Positions 34,686 through 46,991 of a DNA stretch of 64,000 nucleotides are shown piece by piece. The notes beneath the pieces were generated by a model. It made no database searches. It saw only the letters and a list, made by a program, of their open reading frames with translations, and was not told the DNA's origin. Positions within the stretch are counted from its first letter, which is position 1. Each line of letters starts with the position of its first letter. The stretch comes from Symsagittifera roscoffensis (Eukaryota > Xenacoelomorpha > Acoela > Convolutidae). A program made the position numbers and the translations under genes. The stretch lies in the NCBI RefSeq assembly GCF_963678635.1, contig NC_087064.1, positions 51,790,684 to 51,854,683 on the forward strand. Reading direction: 5' to 3'.

Positions 34686-37600
34686 GGAGATATGTGTTGT
34701 CGCGGTTGTCTGCTAAAGTATGTCAATCTTTCTTTGTGTTTTATAGTGAGACGGGTATATATGGTTAATCATCGTCACGGTGTTTATTAGTTGATGTGTA
34801 AAAGACAATGCGTTTTCCGGTGTTCATTTTGATACCTTGTTCTTATTCCACAAAAATTTCTAAATGTTGTGATTGAAATGTTGCAAACTCTGTTTCTGAA
34901 TAGACTTGAAAACGTGTTAGATTTTTCATTGCTTAAGAACGTTAAGTTTTAATAAGAGTTGCCAAGAGTTTTTTGTTTTCGTGGATTCGTTTTGTCCAAA
35001 GGTTTTGATTTTATAAAATATTTAATTTTTTGTTTGAAATTTAGCCAAATGAAAGGATGTGCTTTTATCTTCATGAAACCAAACAAGAGTTACTTAAGTA
35101 CAAGTTGTTGGATCAAAATATGCTTGAAAGCTTTCACACAATAAACGGATTCCTTGATATAAAATTATGTCAAGTTTTGATTGACGTGTGAGTTAAACTT
35201 GTTCATATAGTACTTTCAATTCGAAAAACATTATATCTCGATACCCTCTGTTTTTGCACAAGTCTTACAATATCAGGTTTGGTTAAGTCTTGTTTTGAAG
35301 TTGATGGAAAACCTTGATTAGGTTTTAACTATTGTTGATGGTTCGAATCTGGAAGCAAGAGAAATTTTACAAGTTTTCTTTTTTCGCCTTCAATTAAAAC
35401 TTTGTAATTCGTGTTTGCAACTGTCAAAATTGAGATCTAAGAGATATTCAATTCTGCTTTGATATTTCGATTTGGGATTGAGTCGACTTCGATTTCCGTT
35501 TTGGACTTGTGTTAGGACTTTTCAGAAAAATTTCCTATGAAAATCCAGCCTATAAGCGTTGCAGATCTGATGTTCGAGTTTAAAGTTGCAATTATAATTG
35601 TTGTCTTTGTTGCTTGTGGCTCTGATTCATTTTGAATGACCTGATTTATAGCTTATTTTTGTTTTTATACCTTAGTTTCATCTCTCCGCAACCATAATCC
35701 ATAACAAAAAGATCTTTTGGTCCTGTTTCTGGCGATGGATTGTCAGGCAATCTTGGTGTTATATTTGGCATAATGTAAAAGATATTTTTTACGATGGTTC
35801 GTTTTGTTATATCTAACGTATTCGTGTATCAATTTGGTGAAAATGAAGATCAATAGCTTTTGTACGGTTATATTCGGTTGAGAAAGTGGTGGTAAGTGGT
35901 GTGTAATTTTTCTTATTCTTTTGACATTTGAATTTTTAAAACTATTTCTTCTACTGCTAATAAAAGGAAAATGTGATTCAATGATGTCCTGCAGAAGATC
36001 GTGTTTATATTGTAAACAATTTGTATATGAATGTTGTCCGTACAGTGGAGAAGGTGCTAAAAAAATATTCCAATCAAGTTTTAAGGGCTCGTTTCTTTTT
36101 CGGATTTTTTGATATCTGTTGGTTAAAAGTTGTTGTAGTTCTGATGAGAAAGTATTGAACTGAAATTGTTATGGACTTGACATAGAAGGTGTGGAAGATA
36201 CAGATACCGTTGCTGGTAGAAAAGAAGATGTTTTCCCTGATGAATTGTCTATTGGGTCATTAAACTTTTTTTGTTTTTTCTCGTGCATAGTTTTGGGTTC
36301 TCCAATAGGTAAAACATTGTGAGGGTGTTGGGTCGTTTTGTTAACTGAACGGAGGTTGCAGTAGAATTTGTATCTGTTGGTAATTGTGGTGTACACGGCA
36401 GGAAACTTGGAGTTGGCAGTGAAGAGACGTCTGATATGAATTATCGTTGTGGTGTTGATGAAGTTGTTCATTCTGATTATGAGCTTAAGTTGAAGTGAGT
36501 TCTTGAGGTTGTAAAATTTTTGTTTCATTTTAGACGAATTATTTGTCTACCTTTTGTTAATCTTTTTGTCTGATTTTGACATTGTTGTTTTGTTTATTCT
36601 AAATCTTGTAAAACTGAAGATTAGATACTATTTAATGATTCGTGTTGTGGTTTGCTTAATGGTTCTTTTTGAGATGGCGGAAATTGCGGTTCAGAAAAAG
36701 TTACTTATGGTTTTTCAAGATAGTCAGAGTTTTCTACATATAAAGTTCATGTTGATTTTTCTGATTTCATTGGTGTGGTTTCATTATGAATTGTTCGGGG
36801 ATTGAAAGTGGTTTTTCGGTTTCGGTTCGAAGTAAGGTGCAGTGGTGATTTTTTAATTGTCTGATAACGGGGTCTAATTTCTGACATTTTTGAAGTATTT
36901 TAGTTGTCATTTGGAGTGTACAGTCCAAAACTTTTTTTGTAAATAAATCTGAATGCGTTAAGGAAATATTGTCTCCAAGTCTTAGACAATTTGACATGCG
37001 CAGAAATTTTTTGTTTTTTTGTTTGATAGTGGCTGAAATTTTCGATTTGCATCTATTCTAAATTTCAAAGTTGTCACAATTTTCTTTCGATTGTATGTCC
37101 TTAAAATTTAAATCTTGTTAGGAAAAAAGGTAACTTATCTGGAGCTGCTTTCATTTCAATTTTTTTTCCAATAAAATTTGATGGTGTTTTCGTAAAAACG
37201 TTGCGCATTTTTTGCTTGTGATTGAGTAAAAACATCCATTAGGTTTTTAGATAAAATTATTGGTCAAAACTCTGTTCCTATGGATTTTCCATAGAATAAC
37301 CCGTTAACTTCGAACTATTGGTTTCCTATAAGACATAGTGTTAATATTCGTATTGATATTTGGTTATATGCGCTATTATTATCAGCAAGGGTATGGTATT
37401 GTCCATTATTATTTGTGAGAATATATCGGATCGGTTCAATTGGCCAAATTTATTTGAATTCATCAATGAGTGAGTTCAGGTATCAACAGACGAGTATTAT
37501 TTTTAAAGACTCACTTGTTGCCATCTATATTTTGTCTTGAGTCCTTGATGATGTTGTTTTAAGGCATTTCTTCATTAAAAATAGTGGATTAAAAATATCG

Positions 37601-39487
37601 AAAAGTTTTATTATTTTAGTGGCTCTTTATGCTCTTTCTGAGTGTGGATGTAGTCTGATAGCTGAGTCATAGCACCCTGGAAATCCCAAAGGAAAAGTGA
37701 TTGTGTATGGTCAATTAATGTATAAATTTAGTTCTGCGTTTATCTTATCTGCATATTTCATAGATGAGTTTACGCGACCCAACTTATGATCCGGATGAAA
37801 CTCAAGGTCAGATTATAGTTTTTGTGTAATTTGATTTTTTTGTATTGGTGAATGTTAGTTATTAAAAAACTATAAATGTATCCAGTTGATGATTTCAAAT
37901 GGTTTGTTGTTTCATTATAAAGGTGATTTAACGTTGAAAAAAAAATGGTTGCTGTTTTTTTGAACTATTTAAAAAATAATAATAAAAATAAATGGAACTC
38001 CTATTATTTTACTTTTCTTATTTATTAAGATAAATAAATCGGGATGAAATTTATTTCAAACTTCGTGCTTTTTGATTGTTTTATTTGACTGTAGTTGAAG
38101 ATTTATTTTTCACTATTTTTTTTGCAGACTTGTTCATGAGCTATTGCTAGTTTTCTTGTTTCATCTCGAACTGTCAACAATGCATTTAATAATTGAATTG
38201 CTTTCCACGGATCTGTCATTAGGATGTTTCGTTTTGCGCCTGAGTCAGTTACGAAATGTATTTCTAGTTCTGTGGAGTGAGATTTTTTATTCTTTTGGTT
38301 TCCACAGGAAAAAGGAGTATCTAACTATTTTCTCTTTGTTGTTCTTTTGTGCAATTTTTTATTGTTTGTTGAAGTTGTTTTTATTACTTATGATTTTGTA
38401 ATAAATTATTAGCATTTTCGTGAGACGTTATCGGGCTGGGAAATTATGTTGTATCAGCTTTTGGATTTTTTTAGTTAAGTGGCGGTTCTATCTGGTTGAT
38501 CATTTAGATAAATATTTGAATTCATAGAGTTTTCACATTCTTTGTTGATTTCTTACCTTCTGAGCTGTTATAATAAGTGTAAGTCATTGTAAATTTAATG
38601 TTCAATCCCTGGGGGGTCAGTGGTCGTTTCATAGCTGTTTGGTACTTTGTTAATTTGTCGTTGATGTTTTCTGGTTTTACATCTGTAATTTTGATTATAG
38701 TCAATATAATTTTAATTTTTATGAATTGTTGTTTTGATGTGAGATTTTGAGAAAATGCGAGATGTTCTAATGTTTTAACCTTCTTTTCTGTTTCTATAAT
38801 TAGTGGAGTTTGCTCGTGATCAGTAATTTTTTTCCGATGAATACAGTTGTTATTTGAATTGTTTGTATGACAATCAATTTAATAATGTCTATTGAGATAA
38901 ATTGAATAGAGTCTAAAACGGTCCTTTGAGGACTTTTTGTTATCATTACTTGACTTTGATCACGAATATTGTACTGTGTTGAAAATTGCGGCTATTGGAA
39001 CTGCTATATTTATTTAATACCATTCTATGATTTTCTTCTGTTTGAGGATCTTCTGTTTGAGGATCTTCCTCGAGAATTATCATGGTTATTCATTCATGAT
39101 CTGAAATAGTTATACTTTGATGGAAGTGTTTTCCTAAATAATTGGTACTTTGAAAACTTCGCTTACTTAATTTATCTCATGGATTCTGCCGACGATCGGC
39201 GATGCTGTGTCCGTATCTTTTTAAAAAATTACAATTGTCTATGAGAGGTTTTTTTTTGATAACTCGGGTTTTAATAGTATATTTCGAGTACTTTTTTTTA
39301 CTTTTTCCATCAGTTCATTTTCAGAGTCTTGTTTATTGCTTATATGTGATATAGTTGCTTGAGTGTTTAAAACATTTGTGTTTCTAAGTTTTCTGTTTCT
39401 ACTAGTTTAATTAAGATTTCTGCTTGTTCTAGTTTGTCTAGAAGTTTCCTAAAAACAATATCTGATTCGTGAGTTGATGAAAGATGA
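34686..39487 (-). repeat. Tandem unit 2 of the retroelement interior (~4.80 kb)
   Basis: It is collinear with unit 1 at high identity, apart from a missing block opposite about 32354-32735 and small indels such as one fewer GTTTGAGGATCTTCT-type repeat near 39044. Confidence 0.85.
38099..38324 (-). pseudogene. Retroviral-type aspartic protease remnant, copy in unit 2
   Basis: This is the same minus-strand frame as in unit 1, with DSGA codons at 38235-38246. It differs from unit 1 by one or two codons in this block. Confidence 0.6.
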
Positions 39488-41655
39488 TGGAGATATGTGT
39501 TGTCGCGGTTGTCTGCTAAAGTATGTCAATCTTTCTTTGTGTTTTATAGTGAGACGGGTATGTATGGTTAATCATCGTCACGGTGTTTATTAGTTGATGT
39601 GTAAAAGACAATGCGTTTTCCGGTGTTCATTTTGATACCTTGTTCTTATTCCACAAAAATTTCTGAATGTTGTGATTGAAATGTTGCAAACTCTGTTTCT
39701 GGATAGACTTGAAAACGTATTAGATTTTTCGTTCTTTAAGAACGTTAAGGTTAAGTTTTAATAAGGGTTGCCAAGAATTTTTTGTTTTCGTGGATTCATT
39801 TTGTCCAAAGGTTTTGATTTTATAAAATATTTAATTTTATTTTTGAAATATAGCCAAATGAAAGGATGTGCTTTTATCTTCATGGAACCAAACAAGAGTT
39901 ACTTAAGTGCAAGTTTTTGGATCAAAATATGCTTGAAAGCTTTCACACAATAAACGGATTCCTTGATATAAATTTATGTCATGTTTTGATTGACGTGTGT
40001 GTTTAACTTGTTCATATAGAACTTTCAATTCGAAAAACATTACATCTCGATACCCTCTGTTTTTGCACAAGTCTTACAATTTCAGGTTTGGTTAAGTCTT
40101 GTTTTGAAGTCGATAGAAAATCTTGATTAGGTTTTAACTATTGTTGATGGTTCGAATCTGGAAGGAAGAGAAAATTTACAAGTTTTCTTTTTTCGCATTC
40201 AATTAAAACTTTGTAATTCGTGTTTGCAACTGTCAGAATTGAGATCTAAGAGACAATCAATTCTGCTTTGATAGTTAGACTTGGGATTGAATCGACTTTG
40301 ATTTCCGTTTTGGACTTGTGTTAGGACTTTTCAGAAAAGTTTCTTTTGAAAATCCAGCCTATAAGCGTTGCAGATCTGACGTTCGAGTTTAAAGTTGCAA
40401 TTAGAATTGTTGTCTTTCTTGCTGGTGGCTCTGATTCATTTTGAATGACTTGATTTATAGCGTATTTTTGTTTTTGTACCTTATTTTCATCTCTCCGCAA
40501 TCATAATCCGTAACAAAAAGATCTTTTGGTCCTGTTTCTGGCGGTGGATTGTCAGGCAATCTTGGTGTTATGTTTGGCATAATGTAAAAGATATTTTTTT
40601 ACGATGGTTCGTTTTGTTATATCTAACGTATTCGTGTATCAATTTGGTGAAAATGAAGATCGATAGCGTTTGTTATATTCGGTTGAGAAAGTGGTGGTAA
40701 GTGGTGTGTAATTTTTCTTATTTTTTTGACATTTGAATTTTTAAAACTATTTCTTCTACTGCTAATAAAAGGAAAATGTGATTCAATGATGTCTTGCAAA
40801 AGATCGTGTTTATATTGTAAACAATTTGTATATGAATGTTGTCCGTACAGTAGAGAAGGTGCTAAAAAAATGTTCCAATCAAGTTTTAAGGGCTCGTTTC
40901 TATTTCGGATTTTTTGATATCTGTTGGTTAAAAGTTGTTGTAGTTCTGATGAGAAAGTACTGAACTGAAATTATTATGTATTTGACATAGAAGGTGTGGA
41001 AGATACAGATATCGTTGTTGGTAGAAAAGAAGATGTTTTCCCTGATGAATTGTCAATTGGGTCATTAACTATTTTTGTTTTATCTCGTGCATAATTTTGG
41101 GTTCTCCAATAGTTAAGACATTGTAAGGGTGTTGGGTCGTTTTGTTAACTGAACGGAGGTTGCAGTAGAATTTGTATCTGTTGGTAATTGTGGTGTACAC
41201 GGCAGGAAACTTGGAGTTGGCAGTGAAGAGACAGTCTTGGAGTTGGCAGTCTGATTTGAATTATCGTTGTGGTGTTGATGAAGTTGTTCGTTCTGATTAT
41301 GAGCTTAAGTTGAAGTGAGTTCTTGTGGTTGTAAAATTTTTGTTTCCTTTTAGACGAATTATTTGTCTACCTTTTGTTAATCTTTTTGTCTGATTTTGAC
41401 ATTGTTGTTTTGTTTATTCTAAATCTTGTAAAACTGAAGATTAGATACTATTTGTCGGTTCATATTGTGGTTCGCCTAATGGTTTTTTTTGAGGTGGCGG
41501 AAATCGCGGTTCAGAAAAAGTTACTTATGGTTTTTCAAGATAGTCAGAGTTTTCTATAAAGTTTCCTGTTTCTACTAGTTTAATTAAGATTTCTGCTTGT
41601 TCTAGTTTGTCTAGAAGTTTCCTAAAAACAATATCTGATTCGTGAGTTGATGAAA
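39488..41655 (-). repeat. Tandem unit 3, internally deleted
   Basis: It is collinear with units 1 and 2 from GGAGATATGTG up to about 41559 (opposite 36738). It then jumps to the last ~100 bases of the unit (TTTCTACTAG...GATGAAAGAT, compare 39400-39487). The missing 2.7 kb includes the protease block. A short AAAGTT-like microhomology sits at the junction. Confidence 0.8.
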
Positions 41656-42855
41656 GATATGATGCTCTCTTCTTGTGTTTTTTTTTGCAATTGCAGGAAT
41701 AATTTCATCATTAAAATTTCTGTCATTGTTGTGTTGGTGTAACCATGTTTTGCATAAAAGAATGGTCTTTGTACTACTGTTTGACCACTTACAGCTAGTT
41801 GTTTTATTGTTTCATTCGGTAAACTGCTGACTTCATTAGATAAGGCTCTTTGATATTTTTATGTCTTTAGGAATCGAACATTTTCGAAAAAACTTGTGTA
41901 ATCTGTTACGATTGGTTTTTGTTTCTATTGGTGAAGGTGGAAACTTTTTTTTTGGGCTGCTTCATTGAGTGTGGTTTGTATTAAAGCTGTACGTTCATCC
42001 TCTGCGCGCATAATCTTTATTAGATTTGCTGTAACTGCCTTTAATTAATCTTCAACGGAGTATCCAGGGTCCGTTCCTCAGAAAACCGTTAGGTGTTTTT
42101 TGGATATAATTGATTACCCAATCATAAGGCACGGAGTCATTGTCTTTTCTAGCTATCCTGCTGTTATTGTTTTTAAGTGAAATTTGTGCGCTGGTGACTA
42201 CTGATTTCATGTTGTTGTAAGTAAAAAGGAAACGTAATTCGTTGTTCATTGCCTTTGTTAGATAAGTTTGAGTAGGTTTTACATGGGTATGTTTTGTTTT
42301 GATAAGGTAGAAATTGGGTTTTTTTGGCTGTTTGTTTTTCCGTTTTTCTGTTTTTTTTTGTGAAACTAAATTTGGTTTAAAAAATTGATCGTTTTTCGTC
42401 GTTACTTGGATCTTTTCGTTTGGGTGATGATTTTTGATTCTTACGAGAATGCTCTCTATCTTCTGAGAATTATTTTTGATCTTCTTGTCTACAATGTTTT
42501 TTTATGTAGAAAAGTGGATATTTTTTTAGATTGATCTGTTTAAATGTTCTTTTTATTGTGAAAGTTGACTTATTGTGTGTTTGTTTTTCAAGTTTGTTGT
42601 TATTATTAAGTATGGTCTACGCATTGAGAATTTTTTTGTTGAGCTTGATTTGCTAAGGGATTATTGAAGTTTCTTTTGCGACAAAGTCATAGTGATGATT
42701 TTTGGATTTTTGAAAATATTTCTTCCTCTTAGATGTTTTTTATTAAAAATACGTTTTTTGGTTTAATGTCTGTATTTTTGATGATACATATGTGAGTATT
42801 TATCAAGAGGGTCTGGTTTAGCTGTTGATGTAAGTTTGATTGATGAAGCGATATA

Positions 42856-43230
42856 CTATTTTGTAATTGTGGTGGGCTGTAATGGTGAGATAGTTTGTTG
42901 TAACAATTTCTTCAATTGTAAAATGCAATGGGGTTTGAAAATGTTTTGATTCAGTGTTGTTGTTACGTTCAAATAATCTCTAGCATGATTGAATGTCGAA
43001 TTTAACTTGACTTTTTCTGTTCCGGTTTGAAATATTGTTTTATAATTTTTTGGTTTTGAATCGGATGTTAATGCAATGAAGTTAAAATAGCTCTCATGAA
43101 CTGAAGTTATTTCAATTGCAGATCTGTTAGGCTGATATGCTAGGATTGTCTCATCCTTACAGCTTGGGCAAAATTGTTTCCTAGAGTGTTTTATGTTATG
43201 TTCAAAGTAGTCAATTATGATGGTCTTGTT
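42856..43230 (-). pseudogene. Long open remnant frame with FCPSC motif, retroelement 5' part
   Basis: On the minus strand a frame is open for 124 codons between a TAA at 43231-43233 and a TAG at 42856-42858, with no early ATG. The content looks protein-like (HSRKQFCPSCKDE, FNFIALTSDSK) rather than random AT-rich sequence, and the CPxC could belong to a zinc-binding site. Upstream minus-strand pieces contain CDNCETLCHRC. It is probably a fragment of the element whose interior is amplified next door. The family is not recognised. Confidence 0.4.
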
Positions 43231-45149
43231 TTACTATAGCGGGTTTGTCTGTCTCAATGAGGGTTTCTCGGATTGTATCTATAAAATATAAAAATAGCTT
43301 TTTTTTACCTTTTATGTCCTATTGTTTGCGCTAGTGATACATGAAAAATTTATTATGAATATAGGATAGAAGTGTAACCAAACCTTATTGCGAAAACATT
43401 ATTTGTGAAAATTGAGTTTGAATTGTGAATACTCCATTTTCCGAGGTTATGTTGCCCAGACTTGGTAAGTATTGTTCAAGTATCTGCCTTTTAATCATGA
43501 CGTTTCGAAATTCATGTTTGCATCGACTATGGCCTTTGGAAAGCAAATTGTTTTTTAGATAAGAATATAACCTGTCATCGTGATGGATCGCGATCTGCAT
43601 CTATGACAAAGTGTTTCACAGTTATCGCAAAATAGTCGAGCAAAAATTATGCAATGAGGTGGAGGCGCTAAGTTAAGAAGCGTCAAATGCTGTGAAGCTC
43701 CAGATAAAGTCCTGTGACACCCAGTTGTTTTGTTTTACGGCTTTTTATCCCCATCTGAAATATTATGTTTGGCCAACTTTTGGATTTACTGTCCGGCTAT
43801 TTTCCAGATATCAGTACTCTTTTAAGATACACAAAAGAATTGTTCAAAACTTTTACAAAATCTTGTTCGTTTGCTTACGCTCACAAGTTTTATTCTAGTA
43901 AGGTAAAACAACAATTATTGAATTGAAGGTCTTTGTAATTTGAATTTCAGAAAAAAATGAAATGAAAAGACAAAAGAACTCTTTGTCCATTTACGTTATT
44001 AGACAGTTATCTAGTTTCCTCTCGCAAAAAAAAACTTCTGAAAAATTTCATATTGCAGTCTGCTTGAATAAATTTAGTTTAAAAAATTTTTCAAGTATTT
44101 TCAAGATGTTTTTGGAAAACTAGAGACCAATAAAAAAGATGAAACCTAAAAAAGTCTCAAAAATTCCATTTGCAGCAAGGATAGCCGGTCGCAGTGCAAG
44201 TCTCCGACAAGATTCATTAAAAACTACAAATGATATGAAATTTTTACAGATAGGAAAATAGAGAATTCGGCATAATCAGTAACAGTTGTTTCCAAAAAAT
44301 TTATGAAATAATGATATTTTTCGGAAAAAAGTCTTAAGTGTTTCTTGTTGTTTGCACAATTCCAAAAAATTTTTATTGCAAAAAAATTTCAATTTAAAGC
44401 ATCACGAAGTGTCTTTTTTATTCAAATGTTAAGTTTTTCAACCGTAATGACTAACTTTCAAGTTACTCTATCATTTTACTCGCTTGAAGTTAGAATGAAA
44501 CTCAAAAACTCAAACCGGTCTCCGGACAACAAAATAAGTTTAAAAATCGTCCAAAAGACAATGAAAAGAGTTTAAATATAATATATTATTCGAACAATTC
44601 CAAGACTTCGAGAGAAAAACGAAAAAAGTGAAACACAAGGTTATTCATAAAAAACTTCAGAAACGTTTTGTTTTTGCGACTAAAATAGTGTCATTTTAAG
44701 TGCGTAGCGTGACAAGAGGAGTATAAAAAAGGGGAACAATTAGTGAAATAGACAAATTTTACAACAATTGTTTATGTCCTGAATCAGCTAGTGGCAGAAA
44801 ACTTATGATTTAAATGAGCAAAATACAAAAAAAACGTGCGTTTTCTTAACTGGTTTAGATTTTTGTAAAAGTTGTAAATGTGAACACAAGATTGCTTTTG
44901 AGTAAAATTTTGCTAGTTATTTAGAGATTCGTGGTACAAGTACCAGTTTTTTGACATAATCAAGTGGTTTTTGGAAGCTTTTGGGTTGTTTTGTTGTCAT
45001 CTCCTTATGTCTATGCTTATGTGTTTTTTTCCATTGAATGAAAGTTTCGACTGCCTTTTTAAGCCTTTGAAGTAGCCTTGCCTTAGAAAATTGATGAGTT
45101 TTTTTTAAAAAAAATTGAAACAGTTTTCTTAAAATATTTCTTATTATCA

Positions 45150-45435
45150 CCCCAGATGCCATATAAAATACAAAGTGATAGATTTCGCTCAAAGTAACGT
45201 ATCAGTTAGGACAAACAACTTCCTTCAGCCAATTTAGATTGGTTTCTAAGACGGAGTAAATTGCCGCATACGCGTTAATAATGCGAAATATATCACGCCT
45301 TAATGGTGCAAAATTGGCTAAAATGTAATCTGTAAAACAATAACTTTACAAAAAAAATGATCACAGGTAAAAATTGTCTCAAGTTTGAGCTCAAGACAAC
45401 AATTCTTTTGGTGACTTCCTTCGAAGGTCATAACA
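45150..45435 (+). repeat. Truncated copy of the hairpin-ended dispersed repeat
   Basis: It carries, in order, CCCCAGATGCCATATAAA, the TTTCGCTC block, tctaagacgga, an ACGCGTTAATAATGCG block and TGATCACAGGTAAA, matching 56450-56710. Both hairpin ends are missing. Confidence 0.6.
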
Positions 45436-46024
45436 AAAGTAGCTTCATTACTCAATTACAAACACATTTTGTCCTCTTGCACAGCTTATTGAAGTCAATG
45501 GATGGATGCAATGCAAAATTGATGTTAATGGTAAAATATGGCTTATGTCGGGGGAACGGTAGAAGATTGAAACTTCCAATTGAGAAACAAAATTAATGTT
45601 TTTAAATTAAATGTTTTTGCTTTCAAACCAAAACAATTGTGTATTCTTTCTGTGCAGTATTTTTGCTATTTAAAATTAAAAACCTCCAAGAGGACGAAGA
45701 AAATAAACCGTTTACTTTTTCTGAAAAATAGAACTTTTTCAATGAACTTTTTCAGTGCTTCTGTTCCTTTTTAGCCATCCAAGATGTTTGGCAGTAAAAT
45801 CTCTATTTTTTACCCAGTTGCTAAAAAATTGGCAATTGAGCACAAAACTTAAAAAAAAAAGTTGAAAATTGGTCCATTTGCATTAAACATATGTTGTAAA
45901 AACCTGGTCACTTAGTCACACTTACACGTTTTTTTTGCAGCTTGGAGCATCAAAAGTCATTCTAATGGATGTTTGTATTTTGAGTTCCAGGAAAAAAATG
46001 GGGAAAATTCTAATTGTCAATCAA

Positions 46025-46190
46025 ACCTTGACTAGAAGGGCTTTAAAATGATATATCACTCGACCTTGTCCGATAATTACTTGTGGTACCTGATTTTGTG
46101 TGGAAAACAAAAAATTTGAAAAAAAAAATGGAACTAAACCCAAATACAAAGTTCCTTCCTATTTTCAATGGTCGGAACAATATTACGTCG
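46025..46190 (+). repeat. Dispersed repeat, copy 2 of the 16545 family
   Basis: AGGGCTTTAAAATGATAT, GTGGTACCTGATTTTGTGTGG and TTTTCAATGGTCGGAA occur in the same order and spacing as at 16545-16700. Confidence 0.6.
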
Positions 46191-46991
46191 TCTTTTTTTG
46201 CAGAATGAAAATTTTTTTGATACCTTTCCGTTTAAAAAGTAACAGCCGGTTGTAGTGCAAGTATCATCGAAATTTTCGTTCGTTTCATAGTTATCGCAAA
46301 AGTTTTAAACAAAAATTATGCAATGAGGTGGAGGCGCTAATTGCAGTGAAGTTCCGGATAGAGTCCTCGAACACCCGGTTTGAGGTGTTAGAAATATGTT
46401 TCGACCAAATTCGGTCGAAAAAACGAATGCAAATGTTGTTCGACCCAAAATATAAGGTTCAGAACAGCCCTTTTGGTCGAACACAATGTCCATCATACGC
46501 GAAAACATGGTGGAGACGTAGTTTAACACTATTTCGAAACCTGTTCGGAAAAAAGTCGAACAAGAGGTGTGGCCAGAATATAGTTGAACCCAAAGTCAAA
46601 CAAAAATTGGAAACATAATTAAGCGCAAAGTCTATAAATAAGTCGAGCTGGAAATAAGTTTGTCCTTCGGTCGAGTCGGTCAAAACTAGCCATTTTTCTC
46701 GAGTCGCTCGAAATGTAACTCGAGCACCTCAAAGCGGGCAGCGAAAACCAACTATGTTCAAAAATTTATTCATTCCTTCCCAATTTGGAATTCAGCGAAT
46801 CTGTCAAGTTTTAATTAGTTTTGCTTCGCCAATTGGCAATCAAAATAATGCTGCTCTTCATTTGAAGAATGGTTTAAAAATTTAAACCTCAATCAAATTT
46901 AAACTGGACGATTTATTATAACACCTGTGCAAATAGACTGGACTGAATAGAGTTCACTCTCATTAACTGGATAAATTTCAAAAGTACTATT

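Larger units (their letters stand above)
29545..43690 (-). mobile_element. Decayed retroelement on the minus strand with tandemly amplified interior
   Basis: The plus strand is T/G-rich throughout, and the minus strand is A-rich and G-poor like a biased retroelement coding strand. Read on the minus strand, broken frames run from about 43650 downwards. First come Cys-containing pieces (CDNCETLC, then an open stretch with FCPSC), then a frame-shifted stretch of gag-like character. The repeated part contains a retroviral-type aspartic protease signature, FVTDSGAKRNIL, at about 38235-38261 and again at 33422-33448. The protease block differs at only about two sites in 300 between copies, less than its surroundings. 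No intact reverse transcriptase or integrase motif was found by eye, and no LTR pair was identified. The interior is repeated about 2.5 times. Stops and frameshifts in every copy indicate a dead element. Its class within retroelements is undecided. Confidence 0.65.
43691..46991. other. Intergenic upstream of the channel gene, with repeat fragments
   Basis: No gene is recognised. A truncated copy of the hairpin-ended repeat lies at about 45150-45435, a copy of the 16545 repeat at 46025-46190, and a repeat shared with 43615-43675 at 46270-46335 (both contain AATTATGCAATGAGGTGGAG). Confidence 0.45.

Noticed and set aside
35341-35355. GGTTCGAATC, a tRNA B-box look-alike
   Set aside because: There is no A-box or cloverleaf around it, it lies inside the retroelement unit, and the equivalent position in unit 1 reads GGCTCGAATC.
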